NCBI GenBank assembly: GCA_019649035.1
Contig: BMAT01005044.1
Location: 318,562 to 364,157 of the forward strand
Length of the DNA: 45,596 nucleotides
Direction of reading: 5' to 3'
Source of the DNA: Elysia marginata
Taxonomy: Eukaryota; Mollusca; Gastropoda; Plakobranchidae
Both the position numbers and the translations under genes were made by a program. Positions 1 through 13,336 of the stretch are shown one piece after another (the stretch's first letter is position 1; each line of letters opens with the position of its first letter). The notes under the pieces were generated by a model that did no database searches, was not told the DNA's origin, and saw only the letters and a program-made list of their open reading frames with translations.

Positions 1-1035
1 CCCCCCCCCCCCCCTCATGAAGCTGAAGGTTTTTTATGGATCTGAAAAGAAATAAAGCCTTTTCTTCAACGGAAAAGATAAATTCACTAATAAAACCCTT
101 GTAAACCCCTTTCCCCCGATCTTTGTATAGTCTTACTTGTGGTAACTGTTACATTTACTGTTAGAAGTCCAAAAGAGAGCCATTCTGCAACTGCACATGC
201 TTGCTGAGTATTCTTTTTATTCCAAACTGTGGTATTTTTTTCCGAAACTGCCTGAAAGCACTAGCACGATGCTAGTTTTAAATTCAACGAGTCACAACAT
301 TTTTCATGCACAACGGTAAACTATTCATCCGTCCTATGTTTATAACTACTAAATAAACAATGGACCGAGCTAGATCTACAGGTCAGATAGCAAAAAACTG
401 TGCTATTTTCCATTTACATAAAGGTTAAATAGCTACCCATGTCTTTGTGAATGTTTGCACCACAGCGCGCCGTGAGACTGCAACACATAGCCCTACCATT
501 GTCAACAATGTTTACTATGAGCAAAGATAATTGCCATTTACCTAGTTACCATAAGAGAAAACTAGGAGTGTTGACCACATTTCTAAGTATAGACGTATGT
601 GCTTTCCCTTCATTTTTAACGAAAACCAGTATATGAGTTTTACAAGCAACTCTCTGTTATTTGGCCTAAACAAAATATGAATGAAATTTTATCTGTTGAA
701 GTTTATCTAGTTAGCGATAAAGAGAACGTGTACCATTAATCTAGTGGCCACAAGTAACAGTTTGACTCGAACACTTTTTTGTTTTAAATTCACATTCTTG
801 TGTTATTCTTTATTTAATTTTGTAGATGACTGCCTTTCATAACTACCTCAGTAATAAGGTGCGTAACTGATTTGGTCCTGATAGAGCTGTTATTGAAACT
901 ACTTTTTCAGTAAGGACCCCAGTGGGAAATTCATTTTCATTGATATATCATTTAAACTTTATAATGTAGAAAGTATACAAGTTACAAAATTTTTCGACAC
1001 TGTGCTAGCAAAATGTCATACTTCAGAGACATGCT
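1..1035. other. non-coding flank, nothing recognised
   Basis: Begins with a 14-base C run at the edge. AT-rich, with short fortuitous open frames only. Confidence 0.6.
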
Positions 1036-1760
1036 GTAATGATTTTGACCTATATCTCCAAAATGTCACGAGGGTCTTGAGGTCAGTGAGGGTCACCATT
1101 CAAAAACCTCTTCCGCATTCCCGCCATCCCATGTTTAATTTTATGTTTTCCAATAGGTCTAGAAAGTAGCAGCATTTCATTGGTTGGTAGAAATAGTAAT
1201 GGCGGATTTTATTTGGGGTGCTACTTGGGTTGGATACTATTTAAATAATGTCACTTGAAATTCCTTGCCTCTTGTATCTAGTATTTTTGCACGTAAAAGA
1301 AATGCTCAAATGAAATATATATTTCACGGCTATAAAGGACACTGGAAGCAGTTTTTTGGGGGATGACAAGTTAGAATGACAACTTTTCAGTCATTCTGTT
1401 CTAGATCTAGATCTATCGAATGATGTACGAAAGCCAGACAACACCGATACACCCAGTCCCACTCCCAAGGCAAGACTAGAGAAGCATCAAAAGAAGTGGG
1501 GATTTCACAAAATGCTATGAAAGCTGACCCAGGATCGAGTCCAAGGATGGAAACTTGGTTGGTGCCCCAAGGATGGAAACTTGGTTGGTGCCTTATTTGA
1601 ATCATCTAAATCTAATCCAACAAAGGCTGTTAAAAGTGACCCTAAACAACAACCCAAACAGTACCCCAAATGAAATCCGCCCTAAGGCGATTTGCTGACC
1701 CCAATAGTCACGTGACTATTTCCGGGTAGAAATAGGTCAAAACCATTTTAGATCATGGCC
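1036..1760. mobile_element. foldback / non-autonomous DNA transposon-like inverted-repeat element
   Basis: Two long imperfect inverted arms are visible. Outer arms: AATGATTTTGACCTAT (1038-1053) against the reverse complement of 1732-1747 (AATGGTTTTGACCTAT), 15 of 16 matching. Inner arms: GGCGGATTTTATTTGGGGTG onward (1201-1231) against the reverse complement of 1651-1681, about 27 of 31 matching. The core carries a ~26-bp tandem duplication (CCAAGGATGGAAACTTGGTT and onward, about 1545-1592). No transposase was seen. Target duplication and superfamily are unknown. Confidence 0.65.
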
Positions 1761-3685
1761 CATCTTACAGAAGACAAAAATTGAAATACGCTGATGCGTA
1801 TAATGGAAACAACATTATCCCAGTATATTATTTAAAACCTATTCAGAGAGATACGCCATTTTGCTAGCGCAGTGACGGTATTATTTTCTATTTTCCCCGA
1901 AGTTTTAAAGATTGGCAAAGGCGGTTGTGACTTGAAAGCCCACATTTTATCCTTATTTTCCTAGTACTTACTTCCTTTCTCCCTTTTTTAATTGTAGCAT
2001 TTAGATGCTGAAGAAAACCTTTAACCCTCAGATTGGGGCTGTGTGAAATGTTGCACTGACCGTTATATAGACTGAGATTTACAGTGGCCTGCGCAGCTGA
2101 CAAGCGTTATTAGCCGCGTTACACCACAACATTGTCTCTGTGATCGCCAGGCTCCGTGTAAAATCAAACCAGCAGTGACAGGGGGACAAACTCATAAAGC
2201 CGCTGCCGTAACCAAACACAGCTAAGACTCAACGCTCAGAGGACATGCTGAGACAGTCCGCCTACTTGCGATAGTGCGCGTAATTGGGAAGGCAATCAGT
2301 TCGTGTTACAGTGAAGGCTATTTTTATACTCCCATCACAAATTCCAATCACACCCCTTCCCTTCACAATTCTTTTACTGGACGCAGAGGATTTTGCAATT
2401 TAAATGGAGTGGCATATATCTAATCAAAATCACACCAGCATTCAGCCACATGTCTCTGACCTTAAAAAGCAGATCTACAAGAAGCGTTGCAAGTGACCTA
2501 GAGATTTCAAGTCCTCTAGATATTTGTTGAAACATTGGACCGGAAGAACGATATAATTGACAGCGAGAAAAGATTTTGAAGAAAAAGGAAGTTTAGAAAG
2601 ACAATCCTGCACACAATTATCATTTATTATCGCGTTTGTCTCTCCAATAATGTGTTTACAATTGTAAAAAAAATTCTTTAGTTAGCCAACTTTTAGAACC
2701 TTATGAAAAGGCATAACAAAATTAAAATTTATCGAAGAAAATTGCCCTAGGCCTTAAATTGTAGAAAAAATATAAACCGACGTGAAAAATACGAATTCAG
2801 CAAATTACTAAGTTATGCTTTTTATTTTGTTAAACATGGACACCTTTTGCTTTTCAATATTGCTAAGCGCTGTGCTTCATAACCATAACAGAGCCCAAAG
2901 ATACTGTTGTGGAAACTCTGACAGCAAAATATTTTAACTTCAAAACGAACCTCTCGCTATGAGATAGCTAGCACTTGCAAACTTTTAATTTACGTGTCGG
3001 TTTAAGATCTCGACGGAGGTCGAGGTAAAGTCTCGTATTTCATAAAATCCCTTCAAAAACGCTGGAAGCTGTCAAAAAGAAAGAGGCCTCGCCATTTATT
3101 TTAACGGTCCATAACAAGAAAAGATGTCAAAAGCTTGTCTCATGTGAGACTCTTTACTGCGCCCTTTTCTGTTAAAGAAAGACTCATTTTTCATAAGGTG
3201 TGTGTTACCTAGACCCCCGAAAGGTGAAGAATGATATGAAACAGATAGACGAGACACAGTTGCGAGTACACTATGGTAGTAGCGACATTTGGACACCTTT
3301 GTGGGTATTTAAGATATCTTAGGTCATACAGACCCAAGTTTATCGGTGTGCGAGAAAAAAAGAGTGAGAGGGAGGGCCAAGAGCTCGAGAAATGGCACCT
3401 CAGCCGCTGTTTTTCTCATCAGTTGCAGCCGAGCCCGTTAGCAACAGTGGCTGGACGCGACATGGATGGTGTCATTACACACTTGTAAGCTTAAACTGGG
3501 CGATGTGGCGTGAAAATTTATAGAGGAGCAGTTCCGTCTCGTGTGGCATTGTTCTTGTGTCAGTCGGAGCGATGTACGTGTCGCCGCCTCCGTAGATCTA
3601 GGGGGAAGCTGTGGCCTAGACTGTGTTGTTTACAACTTACAGCATGACTGTAGAGTCTTGTCGTGCTCATGTTCTGTCTAGTCTT
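1761..3685. other. intergenic, nothing recognised
   Basis: Mixed-composition DNA with short open frames on both strands. None has recognisable motifs or a convincing exon structure. Confidence 0.55.
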
Positions 3686-3872
3686 AAGCCGGTTTCACAT
3701 GATAAGCATTGCGTTCGGAAGAATCCGGACCGGCTCTCTTCCGGTGATCCGTTTTTTGCTATCACATCGTGCGTTTCCATGTGCAAGGGTGTAGGTGATA
3801 TATAGGTTGAGAATTCTTTTTAAAGTCTCTGGTGCGTGACCGCACGCAGTACGCTTCATGTGAAACGGGGTT
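3686..3872. mobile_element. MITE-like element with ~33-bp terminal inverted repeats
   Basis: The left end AAGCCGGTTTCACATGATAA (3686 onward, continuing GCATTGCGTTCGG) mirrors the right end, whose reverse complement reads AACCCCGTTTCACATGAAGC then GTACTGCGTGCGG (3840-3872). The 187-bp interior includes GC-rich partially palindromic sequence (CCGGACCGG, TTCCGGTGATCCG). Size, terminal inverted repeats and lack of coding fit a miniature DNA transposon. The GTTTCACATG ends are reminiscent of PIF/Harbinger-type MITEs, but no clear target duplication supports that. Confidence 0.6.
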
Positions 3873-4623
3873 TGGCCGTTCCTTGCACGGGAATTAGAAA
3901 GAAGTGTTTTGTTACGAACGACTCAAGACAAACACATACTGGGTGGAGATGTGACGAGAACATACTTAACAGTTTATGCAAACCGTGAAGTTTAAATTTT
4001 CACCTTTCTCGTTTCTCATACACATTGTGGACTTCACCACCGTCTCCCATTTTTTACCTTGACAGAGAGTAAAAACCTACCTCATGAAGGTTTTTCATGA
4101 GGAATTTCTAACTTTTCCTCTGAAGATTCTCAGGATCCAGGAAAGCAAGAGATTTGGGGACTTTAGCGATGTCTTTTTCAGACGGGCAAAGTTTTGAAAA
4201 AGTTACAATAGAATGCAAAGCAGCCTGTTATTTCTTTTTGATTACACCATTAGGCCAACACCTGTCTGTTTTTTTCTGTTATTTTAAGTTTCCGGTTGAG
4301 ATTTAGTGATGCTAGCCTGTGTAAAAAAAGGAGGGACGCGAAAAAGTTTGTAAAGCTCAACGTCTCTCAAGTAAGTTAAGGCTGCTTATATTATAAGGAG
4401 AATCTCTGCTCGAAAAGAGAAAAAATGTGAAGTCTGAGTACTTCCTGAACTCAAAATTGAAGTCGATTCTTTTTTGCGTGTGTGTGACACTGGAACAAAT
4501 ATATGTAAGGACTTGCACCTCACTAAAATTTTTACCTTAGTCAATGTTATTTGTCATTTAACCGGGATATCGACTTCAGCAGAATTGGCTTCGTCTCACA
4601 TCATCTCCCCTACATCCCTTGTA

Positions 4624-4627
<4 letters not shown>

Positions 4628-4668
<41 letters not shown>
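4628..4668. repeat. (TC)n microsatellite
   Basis: About 40 bases of uninterrupted TC repeat, then a TTTCTCTG end. Confidence 0.95.
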
Positions 4669-4674
<6 letters not shown>

Positions 4675-5144
4675 GTAGTACTGAAGAATATGAAAGACGC
4701 GAGTTAATCTAATTATACTCTTTATGAATATTGTTTATGTATGTCACGTGTCTTGAATTTAAAAAACAAGTTTATTCGAATCGAACTTCTCACTGTATCT
4801 ATCTCTCCATCTTCTTCTATCAGAAAGACCCAGGCTGGACAACATAAACTGTACAAGGCTTTTCCCCCTGGACTAGACCACAGTGTGCCCATCAGTGTGA
4901 CATGTAATGCAATAATTCTACATGACCTGGGCCATGTCTCGCATCGCTTGTGGCGCCCTCTTCTGTCTTGTTAACATCTCCATGCTCTAGTTACACCTTC
5001 CCAAATGTATCTGCGACTGACCGTAAGTCATCGTCTACAGTACCACAGCAGTCACTGTTGGTGGCAGGGAATGTTTTGTCCCAGTTTACCACACTTCAAA
5101 TGTTCTAAAACTAATAAACTAAAACTGAGAGGCAAGGACAGCAT

Positions 5145-5150
<6 letters not shown>

Positions 5151-5186
<36 letters not shown>
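5151..5186. repeat. (GA)n microsatellite
   Basis: About 36 bases of uninterrupted GA repeat. Confidence 0.95.
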
Positions 5187-5189
<3 letters not shown>

Positions 5190-5929
5190 CGAAAGCGATA
5201 AATAAATATGCAGGTTGTTAGATATGTTGGTAGGTGTTATTCTTCTGATACACAGGTAGAGTGCTCAACATGTTTGGAGAGTGTAAATAGTATGAACTTA
5301 CCTTTTAAAATTGGTTCATACTGTACACTTTCGTGTCTTGTGCACTCTTTAGTGGACTGGCTTTAATCCGGAGTCTTAGGGAAGTTGCATAGTAAGTAAG
5401 GCTTCTTGTGCACACAGAACGTAAATATTGATTTTTCTTTCGGTGGAATATGGTGGGTTTGTTCATTAAAATTTCGCATTTTGCATGAAGGCACAGTGCG
5501 CAAAATGTTTGGCCCGGTGTGTTCAGTTTTTTAACCATTCTCAAAGTGTATGCAGAACATACGCAGAATGTTCTCTAATATATCAATGAACTACAATTTT
5601 ACATGGCTGCCAAAATATTTGATGCCTATACTCTTACATTGGCCAGAGATTTGGTTAAGGTTTATGATTATGTTGGACACGTAAAAGTTAGGTTCTCTAT
5701 TTCCTATGAAACAGTAAATGTATAGAAATTTGTTTTGCTCTGAAAGAACTTGGTCGATATCCGTTATGGGCAGCCAAAAAGTTGAGAGTGATCAAATATT
5801 GGTGCAGATTACTGTGTCTCACTTTCTATAGGAATCATAGAAAATATTACTTGTAGCATTATAGACATGCTGAACTAGACAGTAAAATTTGGGCATCAGA
5901 TATTAAAAAATACTTTTTAAATTCAGGTT

Positions 5930-6169
5930 TTGGCTGGAGTTGGCTTCACCAGCAAGTCGGTAACTCTAAATGATTTCTTCCAGAATTTAAACAAAGAATA
6001 TAGGCCAATAAGAAAACAGGTTTTGTACAAAAAGATCTTTCGAAATATATCTCGATTATTGCCCCGAAATGAAGCCTGTAGGGTAAAGATCTATTATTGT
6101 TCTCATCTCGAGGCACCATATGAGACTGATGGCCTCGCTCAAAACTCGCAACCTACCCATACGAAATAA
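5930..6169 (+). other. unassigned 79-codon open frame
   Basis: Encodes a Lys/Arg-containing sequence beginning MAGVGFTSKS with the stretch RKQVLYKKIFRNISRLLPRN. It is preceded by TTTAAATTCAG, which could serve as a splice acceptor. No family is recognised. It could be a terminal exon, a transposon remnant or chance, so it is listed only as an open frame of better-than-background appearance. Confidence 0.15.
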
Positions 6170-8105
6170 TCTTTTTAGAATTAATGTAAACTTTAATGCA
6201 TCTTAACGAATCTTGAAAATGAAATCTTTTTTTTTCAAGTGGCACTAGTTAACAACAAATTAATGGCATCTTGTTCAATGATATTTTACTTTTATCTGTG
6301 CAAATTCATATTAAAGAAATCTCTACTTTCAAACTTTATTGATTAACTTCAATTGATTAAATGTTGTGAATGTTTTATACTGTTTAATATGTGTTAGTTT
6401 CTAAAGAAAGCTTTATTATCATGTGAGTCTGATTCAAAATAGTTAATACATGTCATATATAATTATTCCAGCATACAAGCACTTGTTTATTAAGTAAAAT
6501 CTTAATCTTTAAAAAGTGATAATGGCTAATAATCAGTAACTAGCACCTGTTATTTAGCCACTTACATATCTAACTTTAGAGAACGCTTGTTATATGTGCT
6601 TTTTTTAAAGAGTGTTGAGTTTGATTCAATACTAAGGAAAAAAAAACTGTTCCTGGCCACAGGGGCTATACTCTTTCATATAAAAGACATATCCAATTAA
6701 AACACTATTGGTTGACAAGAGTTGAATAATACCCTGTTTAACAACCTTTCCACAATAGTTAATCCTTTGCTTAAATGAAACCTTGACCTAATTTCAAATG
6801 ATATTGCTACACAACAGTTAATGGTTTCCTCTCAAAGTATACTTCATATTTAAATGTTTACCTATAAAGATATGAACATGGTCCAATGTTATTGGTTCAT
6901 GAAAATACTTTGCATTATAAAAATATTTTCTGATAAAATTAATCAAATGGTTTTGATAAAAATAATCAATGGATTCTTTACGTTAAATATTTCTGCATGA
7001 ATGCATATGTAAAAAAACACTATGTTCGAACTACATGTATACACGTAATGATTGTTTCTCTCTATGTTAAATAATAATTTCTTTTCACTCGTTTACTTGT
7101 GACGGGAGGCTCTATTTTATACTGAGACTGACTAACAAGTAAGATTTATTTTTGGATGATTCTGTGTATGAATGTAGTTCTATATTTAAATTGGTTTTGA
7201 TTTACAGCTATGAATAATTAATTTACTGGAAAATTTTTTTTTTATGTGGAAGTTCAAAATAATGTACACCACAATTTTCCTCTGTCATTGTATTGAGGGC
7301 CAAAAACCTTTTTTAATCAATAAACATTTCATTTTCAATTTTTTTTTTGCTTCGAGAGAAAAAAGTTGACATAATCTTCAGAAACTTCCGTTTCGAGTTA
7401 AGAAAGAGAGAGCTGGAGATAGGGAGAGACAGACAGACAGACATGCAGACAGACAGAGATGTTGTATCTCCTAAACTACACTAAGCTATTTTTTAATTAG
7501 AGACTAAGAATTGACCTAATCTTCAGAAACTATTTTTTCAGATAGAGTACTTGTTCGAGTAGTTTCACATGCATTAACTCAATTATAACTTCTCTTAGCC
7601 TATATACTGCATTATGCCAATAAATGTTCACAAGTTACTCTCGAGAGAGAGCATTCTGTGGCAAACAAGCCGGGCCATGCCATGGTACTGTGCATTCATT
7701 TTATATAGTATTAGCAAGATAATTAAGAAAAATCCTTTATTATCCTTTTCAAAGCGGTACATTCATTTTAAGGCTAAAACAGTAGTAAAACCATAAAAAG
7801 GTAAGTTCAACCTCAGCGATTAAAAAACTGCATCTCACACAAGGGCAAGACAAAAGTTTTTTCCATCATTTAAGTTTGCATTTTGTGTAACTTCCTGAAC
7901 GTTCCGAGAGACCTACCATCTAGAGGTATTTATCTTTTTTCCAATCTTGATGATCGTACAAGGCTGCTGTGAACCCTCTATGTGTGGGTATTCGTTCTTG
8001 GACAAGTAAGACCCAAAATAAGAACAATTGCTAAATTGCTCAATGCATATTCATGCTTAATATTCTGGCCCATTGCACGATATGCTTGTACTGTGGGTGT
8101 CATCC
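6170..8105. other. AT-rich intergenic, nothing recognised
   Basis: Strongly AT-rich with an (ACAG)n microsatellite at 7427-7457. Confidence 0.6.
7427..7457. repeat. (ACAG)n microsatellite
   Basis: Short ACAG tetranucleotide repeat with one interruption. A related tract lies at 10383-10420. Confidence 0.9.
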
Positions 8106-8387
8106 TTAGGGTAAGACCAAGTAAACCTGGATTTGACCCCCTCTCTCCTTCCTTCCTAAGTTTCGAAGACGCATTCTTGTTTCCGGATTAACATAGCCGT
8201 TTGTTGTAAGTAGAGTGGGATTACCTCTCTCAACAACCACACTTACACCTGCACCGTTTCTTTTCCACCCATTTGAAAAAACGATTGTTGCATTATCCTG
8301 ATTTGAAAGGTTGCATGTTAAAGACGCCGACGTGATGGAGCCGAACTGAAGATCGAACAGGTCTCTACAACACTGACAAGCTGTCAA
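8106..8387 (-). other. exon-like open frame, possible Ig-type domain fragment
   Basis: The minus-strand frame includes SASLTCNLSNQD, FSNGWKRNGAGVSVVV and LLTTNGYVNPETR. A Cys in an LTC context about 16 residues before a Trp-Lys pair resembles strands B and C of an immunoglobulin fold, but no second Cys follows. The upstream minus-strand sequence CAGTGTTGTAG could be an acceptor. The frame ends in a stop, not a clear donor. This is a weak assignment by pattern; it may be a pseudo-exon. Confidence 0.2.
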
Positions 8388-10382
8388 GGTACATTATTTT
8401 CAGGTCAGCCAATGTGTTAACCAACTTCACTGAATATCATTAGGGCAAAGATATTTACAGAAAGAAAAAGTGTCTTTGATGAGCCGGCAATCACGGATGT
8501 TTTTTTATCAAACTGGTTTAAGTTTTGTTTTTTTCGTTTTGAAGTCCTAACTTCTCTTGGCATTAAGCAAAGCGAATACTTTGATATAATTTTTATTGTA
8601 CTGTATTATATTTTTACATACAGCAAATTAGCATGACTACTTTTAAACTTGCAAGGAATAAAATGAGTGGACTGAACTAGTCTTCTGTTGAAAATAGTCC
8701 AAAATATTCGTTGCCTTTGGTATGATTTAAAAATTTGACTAATAGTTGCTCCGGCACTCACTCCTTTAAAGATAAAATAAAGTCATGGCTTTCAACGTGT
8801 CTCCACTACACATGTTATTTGTAACGTGTGGCTCTAGTTGAACTGACAACCTGAACTTCTTAAAAATTCGAAAGATTGTTTATAAAAATTGCTCGAAGCA
8901 GCCTTATGCAAATCAAATGACTAATACGAACTTTCGTGTTCTAAATTCTGTGCTTTGTACTTTGTAGAAAAAGTAAGAGATCCAGTTTATTTAAAAAAGC
9001 ATTATATAAAGGAGCGATGACTCCATACTATGTACACGACGAGGAAAAGGCTGACAACATTACCAAGTAATCAGTCACACCGAGAGAAACATGTTAGAGA
9101 CCTGACCAATAGTAATGCATGTAGTTTGACAGCCGACAGATTTCACACCTGTGTTTGGGTTAAACAATTCACAACATCATGTCGGAAGAAGGCAGAGAGT
9201 GCACAGTTTAAGCATAGTAACATTGCTTAACCTAGAGTCAGAAACAGGGTGGAGCTAAAGATGAGAGAAAAAAACGCTTTGTTTTGTTATCGTTTTTTAA
9301 AATAATCTATGTAAGCATTCAATGATAAATGTCCTTTTTCACACAAAATTTCATGCCATTTAAAGACATAATAGGGAAAAATCAGTCTTTCAAAGTTTGT
9401 ATTTATTTACTTTTTGTACAATAAAGAACAGAAGTCTCTTAGAAAAGCTTATGCAACCACTTCCCCCGATTAAGATGTTATAAAAGGTCGTTCAGCTACA
9501 GATGCAAGATATCTTAGCTTTTAGCTATTGTGATAGGACATTTCAGGAAGAGGTGCTGCCGATTACAGTGATTGGCTGAGTGATAAATGTCAGCCCCTTG
9601 TTCCACAAGTACATTCCCCAAGCCAAAAGCATTATACATGTACAGCCTTTGAGATGGTTTATACTATGACTATTCTGGAGTATGGTTGCGTGGTATCTGT
9701 CCTTGTGTCTCACAAATGATGGGAAAATCCAGTCTTCCATAATCTATCAAAATCTACTATTATTGATAACCCCGCACAGTGTCACAGTATAATGATATTC
9801 CGAACGCAATAATTATCATCTTTCAACCGTAGGTATCGGCAGACGTCAATATCAACACGGGCTAAGACTCTGGCGACACCCTTCGCTACAAGCCTAACTG
9901 ATGCCAACTGTCTCAAGATGTAGGATTGATCGGGATGGGTTCACAAACTGGACGCGGTTTGTAAGAAATAACATCCATATTAGCTGGCTAACCCCCCCCC
10001 CCCCTTTCTTTGTAAGTATTTAGTATGTGCATACTTGAGTATATTGCGCCATGTCAACATAGTTGTCTGTTCATCTTGTATAACAGCATGGATGTTGTGG
10101 TAAAATTTGTTGTGAACTTAAAATAGAAGGATGAAAGTTCATAATATTATTATCATTGGTTTATAGCATTGTCCGGTGACCTCACCCGACCGTTTACGTA
10201 CACTCATCTTACTTTTAAATCTAATGTCTCTTTAGTTTGAATACTTTTACTATATTTTACTTTTCAGTGTAATGAACTGGTCACTTTATTATAGGGACAA
10301 GACCAAAGAAAATTGCGAAGTTGGAGAAGGAAGAGACAGAAACATATAGAAAATTGAGTGAGAGATAGAAAGATCAAATAGA

Positions 10383-10420
10383 AAGACAGACAAACAGACA
10401 GAGATAGACAGACAGACAGC
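10383..10420. repeat. (ACAG)n-type microsatellite
   Basis: Degenerate ACAG/ACAA repeat. Confidence 0.8.
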
Positions 10421-11262
10421 TAGATAGGAGCAATTTCGTCATCGATGATGATTGCAAAACATGTTGGAACTCACAGTTGAGGTTGTAATAAAAAGTTCTC
10501 AGTATTAGCCAAGAGCAACAAACGAGCCTTGTATGGGCTAAGATTTTTCTAGAATCTAAACTGTATTCTTAGGCAACGCGCAACAGGTATTATACTTTGC
10601 TGCTCTTTATCAAACCGATGACTTAGAAACAAAACTTCATGCCTCTGTCTGTATGTGTCTGTCACTGTCTGTATACCTGTTTCTCTTTCTCCCTTGCTTC
10701 TCTTATCCAAATCTAAAGGATTTTCTCATATTCGCGAAAAAAAAAAGTTGTCCGACAAACTCTTTTTTTTTGGCATGGTCAAATTTGAACCTTTTTTTTA
10801 TTATTTATGTATCATTTGAAAAAAAAAGAATTACTTCGTTTCATAACTACAGATAAATATGAGAAAGTTATCAAAACCATGAAAGAAATGGGGACCAGCA
10901 CAAATTCTCAAGGGATAATGTACTCATATTTCAGAGAGATTACAAACGTTTCATCAATAACACAACAGGTGAAGTATATTAATAGAGACCTTTAGCACAC
11001 GCACCGTGTCTCAATACGCGTACGTGAAAATCGGGAAAGCAGATTGAGAAACTATAAAAATAATGAAACCAGTTTCTAAAAATAGAACGTCTGTGGTTCG
11101 CGTCATACTCACGCGTTGCTGCTTAAAGTCTGTAATGACGAGTAAGGCAACAGAAGCATACCAGTTTGTCACAGGCTCGTTGTAATTAAAAAAAAATCAA
11201 TGAAAGTCAACCAATCAATTTATCGAACTATCAGCTTTTGAAAAGACTTAGGAATCCATTTT

Positions 11263-11325
11263 CTAGATCTAGAGTGAGATCGAAATTTTACATCTAGAGT
11301 GAGATCGAGAATTCAAATCTAGAGT
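11263..11325. repeat. short tandem repeat, CTAGAGTGAGATCGA unit
   Basis: About two and a half units of ATCTAGAGTGAGATCGA, flanked by TCTAGATC strings. Confidence 0.7.
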
Positions 11326-13336
11326 GCTAACTAGCTAGATCTAGTATTAGGAGTCACTTTTCTGGAAGAGATCAGTGTGAAAGTTTAGTTAACTCTATAA
11401 GAGGCAAAGATCTACAAATTCCTCGAGGAAAGATTACCACATAGCCGATAAACTGTGACAAACTGGTCCTGTGACAAACTGGATNCCCCCCCCCCCCCCA
11501 AGATTACGACTAGTTACGTTGCGATGTGCGATGTTTTATCTTTTCGCTCTCTTTGTTTGATAAGCAGCTCTCTGTCGCTTCATCTATTTCTGAATTTTCA
11601 TACATACACACAAACTTAAAAATGGGCGAAAAAGGTGACCTTCACGAATTACTTCACTTGACACGCAGAGCAAAGGAAGCAAAATGGCGCTAAAATCTAG
11701 TGTAGATCTAGGCCAATTATGAACTCTACATCAGGATATCTTTAATATCTATATCTAAATCTAGATTATCTTGATTGATTCCTAAATGTAAGATAAATTT
11801 TTGGATCTAGATCTAAACTGAATTCGACAGAGTTCAACAACCAAAACTGGCGAAATTTTTTTGTTTGTTTATGTGTGATCCTCCACATACCAATTTTTTT
11901 TAGGTGGATTTAAACGTGACCTCCCAATGGACTCCTTGTAGAGCAATCAGGCAAAACTTCGACATTCACCAACACTTAAATGGAAGGCAATATGACATGT
12001 AGAGCTTAGACGATAAGGCCAAAACAGAAGAAAACAGGACGCCCAAACCTAGGCTAGATCTAGGTATAATCAAGATTTCTTCCAGAACTAGACCTAAATT
12101 TAGATTATCTCATTTTTAGACACTCCGTCTTAGTCTAGATCACATGTATCGGGACCTGTTGTAGATTCTACTTAATGCAGACTTTAACAAGATAAAACTG
12201 AGAAGGGAGCGAAGTTATAAGTTAATTTTTGTATGCTCTACGTTCTTCAGCCTTGCGATTTTTTCATGTACGACCTACATTTTTGGTCAATGAATAAAAA
12301 TGAGGTTACACACTGTACACCTTTATTAAGATACCTGACTGTGTCTAACCCACAGAGGTCTATTAATAGCCCTCTGTGGTCTAACCGAATTTCTCCACTT
12401 GCTGATTCTATTTATGGTGATTCTATACAGAATGTTGACAACCCACAGTACGCCAATAGGATCTAGATTTGTTGTTTAACTTAAAAAATTTACTTTAATC
12501 CACCTGATCATAAACTCTAGCATGATTACGCCACTCGATCTTCTACTTGCAAGAAAGATCAATATTTCTACCTCCGAGTCTGGAGATTAGATTCTATACC
12601 CTTACTGAGCATAGGATTGGGTTTTTTCAATTAGAAAAAGCTGTCTATTAGTACAACTACAAATCGTTCTTTTAGAAAAATGTTTTTTGTTCTTGGAAGA
12701 CAAGTTTAAAGGCTTTTAGTATCTGTTGATCACTAAAACTTATACTTAATGATAATAATATGGTGCACAGATGATGCAAATTAAAATCAGCCAAATTTCT
12801 TATTCCAACTCACTAGGAGACATTCCTATTAGGTCCAAGTATGTAAAATAACATCATATAATAGAAAAAAGAGCATGCCTACTGTTAACAACAACACAAA
12901 AAGACAACATCTGTTCTATCTTTTTGAATTTCTAAGGAACATATAATTCAGATCGCTGACTTTGAAAGAATTCCTACACAGTTGTTTTTGCCGCCCTCAA
13001 CTTTATTTCAGAGATTGGTAATAATTCCTTGATAAAGAAATGTTAAATGTGGGTGGTCTTTTTTGTCTCCTAACGTTATATTCCGCTTTTAATAAGAGAC
13101 AACCCAATCAAAATGTTGTGAAACAGGGGCGATCTGATTACAATCGTTGAGACCACACACACTGTAGAAATTCCATTGTTTGATCTCCACCCCAACATTT
13201 AGGGGGTGGTAAACCTACCCCCCTACCCTTTCATTCTGTCTGTCAATCTTTCTTTCTTCTTCCCTATCGTCATCATAATCATCCACATCATGATTAACGT
13301 CATATCACCACAACAACCCCCACCACTACAAGCACG

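Larger units (their letters stand above)
3873..5929. other. intergenic with microsatellites
   Basis: Contains (TC)n at 4628-4668 and (GA)n at 5151-5186. The block around 4830-5060 is GC-richer without recognisable coding. A minus-strand open frame at 5305-5544 (one Cys-x2-Cys motif) is unassigned. Confidence 0.55.
8388..13205. other. intergenic, no gene recognised
   Basis: Contains C runs (9992-10004, 11486-11499), an (ACAG)n tract (10383-10420), a small tandem motif ATCTAGAGTGAGATCGA (about 11263-11325) and repeated TCTAGATC strings, especially at 11260-12130. One ambiguous base at 11485. Confidence 0.55.

Noticed and set aside
7427-7457. CRISPR-like or other regularly spaced repeat
   Set aside because: Simple ACAG microsatellite; no spacers, and the genome is eukaryotic.
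9640-9740. Possible LINE fragment (TILEYGCVV on the plus strand)
   Set aside because: Only about nine residues resemble the RT C-terminal motif; no flanking similarity.
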